From assembly GCA_019753125.1 (NCBI GenBank), contig JAIELH010000012.1, positions 1 to 54,008 on the forward strand: DNA of 54,008 bases, given 5' to 3'. The first letter of the stretch is position 1; every line of letters starts with the position of its first letter. Position numbers and translations under genes: made by a program. A model generated the notes under the pieces. It searched no databases, was not told the origin of the DNA, and saw nothing but the letters and a program-made list of their open reading frames with translations. This DNA comes from Gallionellaceae bacterium. GTDB lineage: Bacteria > Pseudomonadota > Gammaproteobacteria > Burkholderiales > Gallionellaceae. Shown piece by piece: positions 27,485-36,769 of this stretch.

Positions 27485-28615
27485 TTATCTTTCAGCCATA
27501 AGAGTTACTTGTACCTCCCGGCTTTTTCCTTGCCGCATTACGGTCAGCCGGGTTTTATCACCAACCTTGAAATCATCCAGCCTGGCAACGAGTTTACTTA
27601 CGCTGTCGATCGCTTTGCCTTCGATGGCCGTGATGATGTCACCGGGAATGATGCCGCCATTCCGTGTCGAAGTGACGCCTTTCAATCCCGCTGTGGCGGC
27701 TGGTGTGCCGGGTGGTACTTTCAAAATGATGACTCCCTTGATGTTCAGCACCGCTGCCAGGCGCTGATTGATTCTTTCGTCAATCTGGATGCCCAGGGCA
27801 GGGCGGGTGTATTTCCCGTGGCGGATAAGTTGTGGCACAACCCGGTTGACGGTATCTACCGGCACCGCAAAACCGATGCCCGCATTGGTGCCACTGGGGC
27901 TGTATATCGCCGTGTTGATGCCGATCAGCCGTCCGGCGGAATCAAGCAGCGGGCCACCGGAATTTCCCGGGTTGATGGCCGCATTGGTTTGGATGAGATG
28001 CTCGATCGTAACTCCGTTTTCTTCGGTCAGCGAACGATCCAGCGCGGAAACAATACCGTTGGTCAGTGTCCAGTCAAGGCCGAATGGGTTGCCGATGGCA
28101 TACACTTTCTGCCCAACCTTCAGATCGTGGCTGCTACCAATAGGCAGCGGTGGCGGACGCTTCTGGCTGACGTTGATCTTGAGCACAGCGATGTCATGAA
28201 TCGGGCTTACGCCAACAAGTTTGGCCGTGTAGTCATTGCCGTTGGCAAGCCTGATGGTAGCCTCACTCGCCTCTTCGATGACATGGTAGTTTGTGATCAC
28301 ATGACCTGAATCGTCCCAGATAAAGCCTGAACCGGTGCCACGCGGAACGGAAAATATGTTGCGCGACCAGAAGTCCTGAACTTGTGTGCGGGTCGAGATG
28401 AACACAACCGAGTTACGGGATTTTTCGAAGAGCTCGATGGTTGCTTTTTCATCGGCGGACAGTTCACCCCGTGGAGTGACCGGGCGTGGTGCAGCATCTG
28501 CCGCGCTTGCCTCCACAATCATGCCTTGCATAAAAGCGGCAAAAACAATGGCTATCGCCCAGGCGATGGCAATGCGAAGCCGGGGTGTTGTTATAGGCAA
28601 ATAATTTGTGAGCAT
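27485..28615 (-). CDS. HtrA-like trypsin-type serine protease with one PDZ domain
   Basis: 376 residues from the ATG at 28615 (MLTNYLPITTP); the longer frame upstream has no support. An N-terminal hydrophobic segment (IAIAWAIAIVFAAFMQGMIV) targets the periplasm or anchors it. The S1C catalytic triad is His in TNYHVIEEA, Asp in IHDIAVLKI and Ser in NPGNSGGPLL. A single C-terminal PDZ (GIIPGDIITAIEGKAIDS) suggests a DegS/HtrA2-like layout. It is divergent from hsp20 across a 333-bp region. Confidence 0.93.
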   Translation of the reverse strand: MLTNYLPITTPRLRIAIAWAIAIVFAAFMQGMIVEASAADAAPRPVTPRGELSADEKATIELFEKSRNSVVFISTRTQVQDFWSRNIFSVPRGTGSGFIWDDSGHVITNYHVIEEASEATIRLANGNDYTAKLVGVSPIHDIAVLKINVSQKRPPPLPIGSSHDLKVGQKVYAIGNPFGLDWTLTNGIVSALDRSLTEENGVTIEHLIQTNAAINPGNSGGPLLDSAGRLIGINTAIYSPSGTNAGIGFAVPVDTVNRVVPQLIRHGKYTRPALGIQIDERINQRLAAVLNIKGVIILKVPPGTPAATAGLKGVTSTRNGGIIPGDIITAIEGKAIDSVSKLVARLDDFKVGDKTRLTVMRQGKSREVQVTLMAER

Positions 28616-28948
28616 CGTTAACCCATTAAATTTTTGCTTACATACCAGACGGCGTGTTGTGTCGAGAACAATGGCCGTGCAGGCCAAGCGGTAATACCAG
28701 TAGGGCTGGCATCAGAGCCGAGAATAGCAAATTGGCGGGATAAGACAATGGAGGGTGAAACATGACAGGCCATGATGCTAATCCCCCTATTTAATCTTGA
28801 TGCTGCAACCTTTGATATATATAGAGACGCGCTTGTAAAACTTCAAGTGGCAGGTGGCTATCGCTTGTTATACCCACTTGAAATTTTGCTGCCTGCACCA
28901 AATATTCTGTCGCACGGGGATGTCCCGGATCATTAAAAGGAGGATGAA
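28616..28948. other. divergent intergenic region between htrA-like gene and hsp20
   Basis: 333 bp without a convincing gene. It contains a 9-bp inverted repeat TTCAAGTGG (28842-28850) / CCACTTGAA (28874-28882), whose right arm overlaps the sigma-32-like -35 element listed separately. The left part should contain the promoter of the minus-strand protease, but no clear box could be picked out. Confidence 0.6.
28877..28904 (+). promoter_or_regulatory. sigma-32-like heat-shock promoter of hsp20
   Basis: CTTGAA (28877-28882), preceded by TACCCA, then 13 bp, then CACCAAATA (28896-28904). The heat-shock consensus is CCCTTGAA-N13-15-CCCCATTTA; the -35 is good and the -10 matches 6 of 9. The ATG is 45 bp downstream with AAGGAGG in front. 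The placement ahead of a small heat-shock gene supports it. Confidence 0.6.
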
Positions 28949-29371
28949 ATGGCTAATATTTCGCGTTACAACCCGGCTGATGATGCGTTTGACGATTTGT
29001 TTCGTGGCTTCTTCATGCGCCCGGTACGCTTTGAGGGGCAACAGGAAGTCCAGATGAAGGTAGACGTGAGCGAAGACGATAAGGCTTATACCGTTCATGC
29101 CGAGATTCCGGGTGTAAAAAAAGAAGATATCCATGTCACGATAGATGGCAGCCAGGTTTTCATCAGTGCTGAAGTGAAAAACGAAAAGGAAACCAAGGAA
29201 GGTGAGAAGGTGCTGCGCAGTGAGCGCTATTACGGCAAGGTGTCGCGTGCCTTTACGCTGGCGCAGGATGTGGACGAAGCTTCTGCGCAGGCAAAGTACA
29301 ACAATGGCGTGCTGGAGTTGCTCTTGCCCAAGCGGATTACCGCCAAAACCAGGAAGCTCGTTATTCAATAG
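28949..29371 (+). CDS. small heat-shock protein, Hsp20/alpha-crystallin family
   Basis: A 140-residue ATP-independent holdase. The alpha-crystallin domain runs from ~residue 30: VQMKVDVSEDDKAYTVHAEI, PGVKKEDIHVTIDG, RSERYYGKVSRAFTL and the signature YNNGVLELLLPK. A short C-terminal extension follows (ITAKTRKLVIQ). The RBS is a near-perfect AAGGAGG. It sits between two HtrA-type proteases. Confidence 0.96.
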   Translation: MANISRYNPADDAFDDLFRGFFMRPVRFEGQQEVQMKVDVSEDDKAYTVHAEIPGVKKEDIHVTIDGSQVFISAEVKNEKETKEGEKVLRSERYYGKVSRAFTLAQDVDEASAQAKYNNGVLELLLPKRITAKTRKLVIQ

Positions 29372-29412
29372 CTTCGGTCTTTAGCATGTGGTGTGAAGCC
29401 GCATGACCCGTT

Positions 29413-29439
29413 ACTTTCCCCGGCAATGCCGGGGGAAGT
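29413..29439 (+). terminator. hairpin downstream of hsp20
   Basis: ACTTTCCCCGGC / GCCGGGGGAAGT form a 12-bp stem (one G-U pair) with loop AAT, 42 bp after the hsp20 stop. There is no T-tract, so it could be a terminator needing a factor or an mRNA 3' stabiliser. Confidence 0.5.
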
Positions 29440-29504
29440 ATGGCGAGCCTGCGGCAAGAGCAGGGTTCCATCAATAGCGAAAATGCCGCCTGTGATTTGC
29501 CCGT

Positions 29505-29533
29505 GGAACTTTTTTGCTCTCGAAAAATCAGAT
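29505..29533 (+). promoter_or_regulatory. sigma-E-like promoter of degP
   Basis: GGAACTT (29505-29511), a 16-bp spacer, then TCAGAT (29528-29533). It matches the envelope-stress sigma-E pattern (GGAACTT-N16-TCNGA). It lies 71 bp upstream of the degP ATG. degP is a classic sigma-E target in enterobacteria, which supports the call. No rpoE gene is in this window. Confidence 0.65.
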
Positions 29534-29603
29534 TGGCGGTTTTCTTGCATGGCCTCGTGAAAGGAGAGGCGGCATGATGGGGCGTTCTAAAGGAGTTTGA
29601 AAA

Positions 29604-31094
29604 ATGAAATTGATCAATTTGCCAAATATTTTCAGGCATGGCAGCGTTGTCTTTGTCATTACTGCAGTCCTCGCGGGTGGATATACTTATTGGCGCATTC
29701 CATATGTTCCATATATTGCGGAAGCAAGTGCCACAACCAATATGGCCGCAACCCCGCAGGGGGTAATCCAGAAGCCTTTTATGGCATTACCCGATTTTGC
29801 CGAGATCGCCGCCCGGCAAGGCTCTGCCGTAGTCAATATCAGTGTTTCGGGCACGACCAAGACCGAGGGTTTCGGTTTTCCAGGCTTTCCTCATGTTGAT
29901 CCGAGCGATCCTTTCTATGAATTTTTTCACCGCTTTCAGGCTCCCGTGCCACATGGCGGTACGCCCACTCATGGGCTTGGCTCCGGTTTTATCATTAGCC
30001 CGGACGGGGTGATTCTTACCAATGCTCATGTGGTGGCGGATGCTGACGAAGTGATAGTGAGGCTCACCGACAAGCGCGAATTCAAGGCAAAAGTTAAGGG
30101 AATAGACAAGTTTTCCGATGTGGCGGTGCTCAAGATCGACGCCCATGACTTGCCGGTAGTGAAGATCGGCGACCCGCAGCAGGCACGCGTCGGAGAGTGG
30201 GTGGTGGCGATCGGCTCACCGTTCGGTTTCGAGAACAGCGTGACGGCGGGCATTATTTCGGCCAAATCCCGCTCGCTCCCGGACGAGGGATATGTGCCCT
30301 TTTTGCAAACGGATGTCGCTGTTAATCCGGGTAATTCCGGAGGGCCGCTGTTCAACATGAACGGAGAGGTGATCGGTATCAATTCACAAATTTACAGTCG
30401 CAGCGGCGGCTATCAGGGATTGTCTTTCGCCATTCCGATTGACGTGGCGATGAAAGCGGAGCGGCAACTGCTTGACCACGGTAAGGTAAGCCGGGGCCGG
30501 TTAGGCGTCATGATCCAGGAAATGAACCAGCAACTGGCCGATACCTTTGGTCTGGAAAAACCTGTTGGCGCGCTTGTCAGCTCGGTGGAAAAAGGCAGTC
30601 CGGCGGAAAAGGCAGGCATTGAATCCGGTGATGTTATCCTGAAATTTAATGGCAAGGCTATTAACCGTTCTTCGGATTTACCACCACTGGTGGCCGAGCT
30701 TGCGCCTGGATCGGCAGCAAGCCTGGGGCTCTGGCGCAAAGGCAGGGCCAAGGAAGTTTCGATGAATGTCGGCGAAATGAAAACTGCGACAGCCAATGCC
30801 GGACCTGACAATGAGGCCAAAGGAAAGCTCGGTTTGATAGTTCGTTCGCTGACTCAAGATGAGCGCAAGAAGGTTAATGCATCGGATGACGAAGGGCTGA
30901 TGGTCGAGCGGGTTGTTGCCGGCCCGGCCGCCCGTGCTGGCATCAGGCCGGGCGATATTGTACTTTCGGTGAATGGCGAAAAGGCCGGTAGTGAAGAACA
31001 GCTACATATGCTGGTGGATAAAAATGGAAAACGGCTGGCACTCCTTATCGTCCGTGCTGACGGGAAACTGTTTGTGCCAGTCAGCATCGAGTGA
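29604..31094 (+). CDS. degP: Do family periplasmic serine endoprotease DegP/MucD-like
   Basis: 496 residues. An N-terminal hydrophobic segment (VVFVITAVLAGGYTYW) serves as signal peptide or anchor. The catalytic triad is His in ILTNAHVVADADE, Asp in KFSDVAVLKID and Ser in VNPGNSGGPLF. Two PDZ domains follow (~residues 280-370 and ~390-490: AGIESGDVILKFNGKAI; AGIRPGDIVLSVNGEKA). It degrades or refolds damaged periplasmic proteins. RBS AAAGGAG is visible. Confidence 0.95.
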   Translation: MKLINLPNIFRHGSVVFVITAVLAGGYTYWRIPYVPYIAEASATTNMAATPQGVIQKPFMALPDFAEIAARQGSAVVNISVSGTTKTEGFGFPGFPHVDPSDPFYEFFHRFQAPVPHGGTPTHGLGSGFIISPDGVILTNAHVVADADEVIVRLTDKREFKAKVKGIDKFSDVAVLKIDAHDLPVVKIGDPQQARVGEWVVAIGSPFGFENSVTAGIISAKSRSLPDEGYVPFLQTDVAVNPGNSGGPLFNMNGEVIGINSQIYSRSGGYQGLSFAIPIDVAMKAERQLLDHGKVSRGRLGVMIQEMNQQLADTFGLEKPVGALVSSVEKGSPAEKAGIESGDVILKFNGKAINRSSDLPPLVAELAPGSAASLGLWRKGRAKEVSMNVGEMKTATANAGPDNEAKGKLGLIVRSLTQDERKKVNASDDEGLMVERVVAGPAARAGIRPGDIVLSVNGEKAGSEEQLHMLVDKNGKRLALLIVRADGKLFVPVSIE

Positions 31095-31312
31095 AGAGTT
31101 GACTGCCGGTAGCATTGCACAATAAAACAAGTTATGTACCCGCCGACAAGCGGAGTCTGCGCCGCAAGTTGGTATTCGTCTATTTACCATTACCGTTCGA
31201 CCTTTGCCCCGGAACAGATTATAAAAATATTTGACGCAAACACGCATTCCCCATTAAGGCAGGTCGAAGGCTTTTGACAAGCAGGGGATTGTTTGTGTGC
31301 GGTTATAACTGA

Positions 31313-31347
31313 TCAATTTCCGGCTAGAGTGACATGCCGGAAATTGA
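31313..31347. terminator. bidirectional terminator-like hairpin
   Basis: A perfect 12-bp stem TCAATTTCCGGC (31313-31324) / GCCGGAAATTGA (31336-31347) with an 11-nt loop, between the convergent degP and OB-fold genes. T-richness downstream is modest on either strand. Confidence 0.55.
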
Positions 31348-31361
31348 CCGGTATTCTTGCT

Positions 31362-31730
31362 TTATTTCTTGACAGTGATACGTGCCTCTTCGATTAGCAG
31401 AGGATAAGAGTAGCCGCTGCCGAAATCCCGGTTTACCACTACTTTGCCGGAGATCGCGACCTGGTCGCCGACATTGGCGGTTTGCTTGCTGGTGACGACC
31501 AGGTTGTTGCTGCCTTCGCCGCCCGTGCCATCCTGCACATGTACAAAGTTACGATCCATGATGCCATTGTTGACCTTTACCACCTTGCCTTTGACGCTGA
31601 CGGTCTTGCCGGCAAGAGCAGCCTTGTTCTGGTACACGGCCGCAACGGTCTTCAGGTTGGCTTCTGCGGCGGATGCGCCAAATGATGCCAACCCCAAAAG
31701 AGCGGCGAACGCGATGGATAAAAACTTCAT
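31362..31730 (-). CDS. small secreted OB-fold protein (NrfJ-like)
   Basis: 122 residues. A clear signal peptide (MKFLSIAFAALLGLASFGASAAEA) is followed by an OB-fold-type domain: AGKTVSVKGKVVKVNNGIMDRNFVHVQDGT, here recognisable by VSVKGKVVKV and NFVHVQDG, then NLVVTSKQTANVGDQVAISGKV. Similar proteins are annotated as NrfJ-like or as nucleic-acid-binding OB-fold proteins, but the role is unproven. A periplasmic location is inferred. It is convergent with degP. Confidence 0.82.
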   Translation of the reverse strand: MKFLSIAFAALLGLASFGASAAEANLKTVAAVYQNKAALAGKTVSVKGKVVKVNNGIMDRNFVHVQDGTGGEGSNNLVVTSKQTANVGDQVAISGKVVVNRDFGSGYSYPLLIEEARITVKK

Positions 31731-31817
31731 AAAAACTCCTGTGTGTGGTTAAAGGTCGGCAAATAAATGCCAGCAATAGTGTATCACTGTCTGTTGCTTC
31801 CTATAAACCGGATGAGG

Positions 31818-31847
31818 TTGAGCGAAGTGCCGCATTAGTGCTAGAAT
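31818..31847 (+). promoter_or_regulatory. promoter of the rpsB operon
   Basis: -35 TTGAGC (31818-31823), 18-bp spacer, -10 TAGAAT (31842-31847) preceded by TGC as an extended -10. Expected transcription start is ~31854, giving a leader of about 100 nt before rpsB. Confidence 0.65.
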
Positions 31848-31854
31848 GCGCGCC

Positions 31855-31954
31855 GCTTCGGAATTGAAGCAAATTTCCCGCTCGCGCAAGTTGGGGTGCT
31901 CGAAAGAGTCAGGCTGGCGAGTGGTAGTCAATAACCCTTACGATTGGAGCAATC
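31855..31954 (+). promoter_or_regulatory. structured rpsB leader, possible S2 autoregulatory site
   Basis: The ~100-nt leader can fold through CCGCTCGC (31878-31885) pairing with GCGAGTGG (31917-31924), closing an inner region with GGGGTGCTCGAAAGAGTC. Ribosomal protein S2 represses its own operon through the leader in several proteobacteria. Similarity to a known leader family has not been tested. Confidence 0.45.
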
Positions 31955-32683
31955 ATGGCTGTAACTATGCGTCAAATGCTGGAAGCTGGTGTTCATTTCG
32001 GCCACCAGACCCGTTTCTGGAATCCCAAGATGGCGCCGTACATCTTCGGTCACCGCAACAAGATTCACATCATCAACCTGGAAAAGACCGTCGCGCTGTT
32101 TGCCGAAGCGGAAAACTTCGTGCGCAAGCTGTCCGCGAAGAAGGGCACCATCCTGTTCGTCGCGACCAAGCGTCAGGCGCGCGACATTTTGCAGGAAGAA
32201 GCGGTGCGTGCGGATTCCCCGTTTGTGAACCATCGCTGGCTGGGTGGCATGCTGACCAACTACAAGACCGTGCAACAATCGATCAAGCGTTTGCGCGAGC
32301 TGGAGCAAATAACTGCCGATGGCGCAAATGAAAAGATATCGAAAAAAGAAGCGCTGATGATGAAGCGCGAACTGGAAAAGCTGGATCGCAGTCTGGGCGG
32401 CATCAAGGATATGCAGGGCTTGCCTGCCGCGTTGTTCGTGATCGACGTCGGCTACCAGAAGGGCGCCATTGTCGAGGCCAAGAAACTGGGCATCCCGGTG
32501 ATCGGTGTGGTCGATACCAACAATTCCCCGCTTGGCGTGGATTATGTGATTCCGGGCAACGACGATTCCACGCAGGCGATTCGCCTGTACGCGCGCGGCA
32601 TCGCCGACGCGGTGCTGGAAGGACGCGCGCAGGCCATCAACGAATTGGTCGAGCAAGTCGCGGAAGCCGAACAAGCCGCTTGA
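31955..32683 (+). CDS. rpsB: 30S ribosomal protein S2
   Basis: 242 residues of normal length: [40 protein letters not shown] (in part), [24 protein letters not shown] and [20 protein letters not shown]. It is the first gene of the translation/envelope supercluster. A strong intrinsic terminator follows, so tsf and downstream genes may be partly uncoupled from it. Confidence 0.98.
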   Translation: MAVTMRQMLEAGVHFGHQTRFWNPKMAPYIFGHRNKIHIINLEKTVALFAEAENFVRKLSAKKGTILFVATKRQARDILQEEAVRADSPFVNHRWLGGMLTNYKTVQQSIKRLRELEQITADGANEKISKKEALMMKRELEKLDRSLGGIKDMQGLPAALFVIDVGYQKGAIVEAKKLGIPVIGVVDTNNSPLGVDYVIPGNDDSTQAIRLYARGIADAVLEGRAQAINELVEQVAEAEQAA

Positions 32684-32698
32684 TTTTAAGCAAGGCAC

Positions 32699-32723
32699 AA
32701 AAGGGGCGTGAGCCCCTTTTTTT
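32699..32723 (+). terminator. intrinsic terminator/attenuator between rpsB and tsf
   Basis: A perfect 9-bp stem AAAAGGGGC / GCCCCTTTT with loop GTGA, running directly into a 7-T tract (32717-32723). It is placed 16 bp after the rpsB stop and probably lets only part of transcription read into tsf. Confidence 0.85.
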
Positions 32724-32757
32724 GTAAGTTTTTATTAAGAATTGATGGAGTGGAAAA

Positions 32758-33657
32758 ATGGCGGAAGTTACTGCAAGCATGGTCAAGGAACTGCGCGAGG
32801 CGACCGGCCTCGGCATGATGGAATGCAAGAAGGCGCTGGTCGAAGCCAACGGCGACTTCAAGGCGGCTGAAGAGCAATTGCGTATCAAGAGCGGCGCCAA
32901 GGCCAGCAAGGCTTCCAGCCGGGTGACGGCGGAAGGCGTGGTCAGCACTTTCATTGCGCCGGACAGCAAGACCGGCGCGGTCGCCGAGGTGAATTGCGAA
33001 ACCGACTTTGTGGCCAAGAACGCCGACTTTGTCGCATTCGCAAAAAATGTCGCCGAAACGGTGGCGAAAAATAACCCGGCTGATATCGAGGCCTTGTCCG
33101 GCATGGCGATTGCCAATGGCTCCGGCAGCGTGGAAGAGACCCGCAAGGCGCTGGTGATGAAGCTCGGCGAGAATGTCAGCATCCGCCGCTTCGAGCGCTA
33201 TGCAACCACCACCGGCAAGCTGTCCAGCTATTTGCACGGCAGCAAGATCGGCGTGTTGCTGGATTTTGCCGGCGGCGATGAGTTCCTGGGCCGCGACATC
33301 TGTATGCATATCGCGGCGAGCAAGCCCAAGTCGATCGACGCGTCCGGCGTGAACCCGGTGGAGATCGAAACCGAACGCCGCATCGCGATCGAGAAGGCGC
33401 GCGAAGGCGGCAAGCCGGAAGCGATGCTGGAGAAGATCGCCGATGGCACGGTGCAGAAATTCCTCAAGGAGGTAACGCTGCTCGGCCAGGTGTTCGTCAA
33501 GGCGGAAGACGGCAAGCAGACCATCGAGCAGTTGCTGAAGAGCAAGAGTGCGTCGGTCACCGCATTCCAGATGTTCGTGGTGGGCGAGGGCATCGAGAAG
33601 AAGGTCGAAGACTATGCGGCCGAAGTGGCTGCCGCAGCGGCCGCAGCAAAGAGCTGA
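32758..33657 (+). CDS. tsf: elongation factor Ts
   Basis: 299 residues. It is the nucleotide exchange factor for EF-Tu. The N-terminal UBA-like start [24 protein letters not shown] reads here as [20 protein letters not shown]. The core TDFVAKN motif ([12 protein letters not shown]) and [11 protein letters not shown] follow. It ends in an Ala-rich stretch. Confidence 0.98.
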   Translation: MAEVTASMVKELREATGLGMMECKKALVEANGDFKAAEEQLRIKSGAKASKASSRVTAEGVVSTFIAPDSKTGAVAEVNCETDFVAKNADFVAFAKNVAETVAKNNPADIEALSGMAIANGSGSVEETRKALVMKLGENVSIRRFERYATTTGKLSSYLHGSKIGVLLDFAGGDEFLGRDICMHIAASKPKSIDASGVNPVEIETERRIAIEKAREGGKPEAMLEKIADGTVQKFLKEVTLLGQVFVKAEDGKQTIEQLLKSKSASVTAFQMFVVGEGIEKKVEDYAAEVAAAAAAAKS

Positions 33658-33664
33658 TCGACAC

Positions 33665-34384
33665 ATGAGCGCGCCCGCCTATAACCGCATCCTGCTGAAG
33701 CTTTCCGGCGAAGCCTTGATGGGCGAGGATAGCTACGGCATCAATCGCGTCGTGATTGAGCGCATCGTCGGCGAGATTGCCGAAGTGGCCGGGCTGGGCG
33801 TGCAAGTGGCGATCGTGATCGGCGGCGGCAACATCTTTCGTGGCGTAGCGCCGGCTGCGGCGGGGATGGATCGTGCGACCGCCGATTACATGGGGATGCT
33901 GGCCACGGTGATGAATGCGATGGCGTTGCAGGATGCGATGAAACGCGCCGGGCTGGAATGCCGCGTGCAGTCCGCGTTGAGCCTGGAGCAGGTCGCCGAA
34001 CCGTTCATTCGCGGCAAGGCGCTGCGCTATCTGGAAGACGGCAAGGTGGTGATTTTTGCGGCCGGCATCGGCAGCCCGTTCTTTACCACCGATACCGCTG
34101 CCGCGTTGCGCGGCGTGGAAATGTCCGCCGACGTGGTGATCAAGGCCACCAAGGTGGATGGCGTTTATACCGCCGACCCGAAGAAAGACCCGGATGCAAC
34201 CCGCTATCAGAGCCTGAGCTTTGACGAGGCGATCGGCAAAAACCTCAAGGTGATGGATGCCACGGCACTGACGTTGTGCCGCGACCAGAAATTGCCGATC
34301 ATCGTGTTCAGCATCTTCAAGCCCGGCGCGCTGAAACGCGTCGTGATGGGCGAGGGTGAGGGAACGCTGGTGCGCGTCGACTGA
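33665..34384 (+). CDS. pyrH: UMP kinase
   Basis: 239 residues from the ATG at 33665, 7 bp after tsf; the frame extension further upstream is within tsf. It phosphorylates UMP to UDP. Amino-acid kinase marks: [41 protein letters not shown] and [15 protein letters not shown]. Confidence 0.97.
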   Translation: MSAPAYNRILLKLSGEALMGEDSYGINRVVIERIVGEIAEVAGLGVQVAIVIGGGNIFRGVAPAAAGMDRATADYMGMLATVMNAMALQDAMKRAGLECRVQSALSLEQVAEPFIRGKALRYLEDGKVVIFAAGIGSPFFTTDTAAALRGVEMSADVVIKATKVDGVYTADPKKDPDATRYQSLSFDEAIGKNLKVMDATALTLCRDQKLPIIVFSIFKPGALKRVVMGEGEGTLVRVD

Positions 34385-34420
34385 TTTTGTCCCGGTTTGT
34401 CCGGATTTAGGAGATAAATC

Positions 34421-34978
34421 ATGATTGCCGATATCAAAAAAACCACTGAACAAAAAATGCAGAAATCGCTGGATGCGTTGAAGGCCGATTTGGGCAAGGT
34501 GCGCACCGGGCGTGCTCATGCCGGCTTGCTGGATCATGTGATGGTCGAGTATTACGGTAACCCGACACTGATTACCCAGGTGGCCAACGTCACGCTGATC
34601 GACGCGCGCACCATCGGCGTACAGCCATGGGAAAAGAATATGGTCGGTCCGGTGGAACGCGCCATCCGCGACGCCGATCTGGGGCTGAACCCCTCCACCA
34701 ACGGCGACATAATCCGCGTGCCGATGCCGATGCTGACCGAAGAGCGCCGCCGCGACCTGATCAAGGTGATCAAGTCCGAAGGCGAGGACGCCAAGATCGC
34801 GGTGCGCAACATTCGCCGCGACGCCAACCATACGCTGAAAGAAGCGCTGAAGAAAAAAGAGATTGCCGAAGACGAAGAGCGTCGTACGCAGGATGAGATT
34901 CAAAAGCTGACCGATCGTTTCGTCGCCGAAATCGACAAGGCGCTGGCAGCCAAAGAAACCGACCTGATGGCCGTGTAA
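34421..34978 (+). CDS. frr: ribosome recycling factor
   Basis: 185 residues. It splits post-termination ribosomes with EF-G. Marks: [48 protein letters not shown] and [21 protein letters not shown] lies 10 bp before the ATG. Confidence 0.98.
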   Translation: MIADIKKTTEQKMQKSLDALKADLGKVRTGRAHAGLLDHVMVEYYGNPTLITQVANVTLIDARTIGVQPWEKNMVGPVERAIRDADLGLNPSTNGDIIRVPMPMLTEERRRDLIKVIKSEGEDAKIAVRNIRRDANHTLKEALKKKEIAEDEERRTQDEIQKLTDRFVAEIDKALAAKETDLMAV

Positions 34979-34983
34979 TGAGC

Positions 34984-35042
34984 CGGTAGCTCGTAGCGGG
35001 TAGCTGGGTCAAACCGATTTGCTACAAGCTGCAAGCTACAAG
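34984..35042. repeat. palindromic repeat between frr and uppS
   Basis: GTAGCTCGTAGCGGGTAGC is imperfectly complementary to GCTACAAGCTGCAAGCTAC about 20 bp further on (roughly 14 of 19 positions). It is built of repeated GTAGCT-like units. It is non-coding and may form a hairpin in the operon mRNA. Confidence 0.5.
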
Positions 35043-35054
35043 TTAAGGATCCCT

Positions 35055-35816
35055 ATGGCGTTATTTCAAAGCTCCACCAGCATCATTCCCGACGCCCTTG
35101 CCGTCCCGCGCCATATCGCCATCATCATGGATGGCAACGGGCGCTGGGCGAAGAACCGTTTCATGCCGCGCGTGATGGGGCATCAGCGCGGCGTCGAGGC
35201 GTTGCGCGAAGTGGTGAAGGCCTGCCGCAGTCTGGGTGTGGAATATCTCACCGTATTTGCGTTCAGCAGCGAGAACTGGCGCCGCCCCGCCGATGAAGTG
35301 TCCTTCCTGATGTCGTTGTTCCTGAAGATGCTGGAGCACGAAGTCGCCAATCTGCACCAGAATAATATCCGCCTGAAAATCATCGGCGACCGCAGCCGCT
35401 TCAATGACAAGCTCCGGCAAACGATGCGGAATGCCGAGCAACTTACCGCAAGCAATACCGCGCTGACGTTGACCATTGCCGCGAATTACGGCGGGCGCTG
35501 GGATGTGATGAACGCGGTGCAGGCTATGCTCAAAGAGCATCCTCAATTGGCGCAAGATTTTACAGAAGAGAATTTGTCGCCCTATCTTTCGATGAGCGAC
35601 GCACCCGAGCCGGATCTGTTCATTCGCACCGGCGGCGAACAGCGCATCAGCAACTTCATGCTGTGGCAACTGGCCTATACCGAATTGTATTTCACCGATG
35701 TCTTGTGGCCGGCCTTCGGGCGCGCGGAGCTGGAGGCAGCGATCGCTTCGTACCAGAAACGCGAGCGGCGCTTCGGGCGAACCAGCGAGCAATTGCAAGG
35801 GAAAGCTGATGCTTAG
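35055..35816 (+). CDS. uppS: undecaprenyl diphosphate synthase
   Basis: 253 residues from the ATG at 35055 (AAGGA upstream). It condenses isopentenyl diphosphate units into the C55 carrier for peptidoglycan and LPS. Marks: [13 protein letters not shown] (catalytic Asp), [24 protein letters not shown], and [19 protein letters not shown]. Confidence 0.97.
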   Translation: MALFQSSTSIIPDALAVPRHIAIIMDGNGRWAKNRFMPRVMGHQRGVEALREVVKACRSLGVEYLTVFAFSSENWRRPADEVSFLMSLFLKMLEHEVANLHQNNIRLKIIGDRSRFNDKLRQTMRNAEQLTASNTALTLTIAANYGGRWDVMNAVQAMLKEHPQLAQDFTEENLSPYLSMSDAPEPDLFIRTGGEQRISNFMLWQLAYTELYFTDVLWPAFGRAELEAAIASYQKRERRFGRTSEQLQGKADA

Positions 35817-36639
35817 ATCGCGGGTGATCACCGCGATGGTTCTGCTGGTTTTGCTGTTGCTGGCATTGTTTGCGCTGCCGCCCGCTGCATGGGCGGCGCT
35901 GATCGTCGTGATGGTGATGCAAGGAGCTTACGAGTGGTCGCGCCTGTCCGGATTGGGTCGCGGGAAGCGGTACCTTTATTGCTTGCTGACATTGTTTTTG
36001 ATGCTGGGTTTGCTATGGCTGGATGCCGGTGCGGCCGAAGTGCAACAGATCAATACTCATCTGGCGGTATATGCGGTGTCCGTACTGCTGTGGCTGATCG
36101 TCGTGCCGTTCTGGATGAAGGGCGGCTGGAGAGTCAGGCAGCCGGTCTTGATGGCGTTGACCGGTTGGGCGGTATTGATTCCCACTGGTCTGGCGATGCT
36201 GGATTTGCGCGCCGAAGACCCCAGCCCGTGGATATTGCTGTCTGTGATGTGTCTGGTGTGGGTGGCGGACAGCACGGCTTATTTTGCCGGACGCCGTTTC
36301 GGCAAGAACAAGCTCGCGCCCGGCATCAGTCCGGGCAAGACCTGGGAAGGGGTTGCCGGTGCAGTGTTTGGCGTCTCGGTCTATGTGGCGCTGCTGTGGA
36401 GTTTCAGTCCCTATTTTTCTGGGCGCGTAGCATTGCCCGCCTTGTTGCTGATCTCGTGGGGTGGGGTGGCCTTGGCGGTATGCGGCGATTTGTTCGAGTC
36501 GGCGATCAAGCGCCAGGCCGGCGTAAAAGACAGCGGCACATTGCTGCCGGGCCATGGCGGATTGCTGGATCGCATCGATGCGCTGACCTCTACTTTGCCG
36601 CTCGCCGCGCTGGCGATGTTGTTACATAAACTGGGTTAA
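35809..36639 (+). CDS. cdsA: phosphatidate cytidylyltransferase
   Basis: A 276-residue inner-membrane enzyme making CDP-diacylglycerol. The start ATG at 35809 overlaps the uppS end by 8 bp. It has several hydrophobic helices from the N terminus ([18 protein letters not shown]). The C-terminal signature is [20 protein letters not shown], and [12 protein letters not shown] precedes it. Confidence 0.96.
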   Translation: MLRSRVITAMVLLVLLLLALFALPPAAWAALIVVMVMQGAYEWSRLSGLGRGKRYLYCLLTLFLMLGLLWLDAGAAEVQQINTHLAVYAVSVLLWLIVVPFWMKGGWRVRQPVLMALTGWAVLIPTGLAMLDLRAEDPSPWILLSVMCLVWVADSTAYFAGRRFGKNKLAPGISPGKTWEGVAGAVFGVSVYVALLWSFSPYFSGRVALPALLLISWGGVALAVCGDLFESAIKRQAGVKDSGTLLPGHGGLLDRIDALTSTLPLAALAMLLHKLG

Positions 36640-36769
36640 CGGGCATGGCAAAGATGTCGCACCTGATAATAAAACTCGCCATGCCCGTTTCCCCCTATCC
36701 AACTTTCCCCCGCAAGCGGGAGAAAGAGCGAACGAATCGCTACGCGAGTTTCACGTTAAGGGATACAGC
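36640..36769. repeat. hairpins in the cdsA-dxr gap
   Basis: The 130-bp gap contains CGGGCATGGC / GCCATGCCCG as a long-loop inverted repeat and a tight hairpin CTTTCCCCCGC-AA-GCGGGAGAAAG, of a type widely repeated between genes in proteobacteria. They may slow or end part of transcription or protect the mRNA. Confidence 0.5.
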
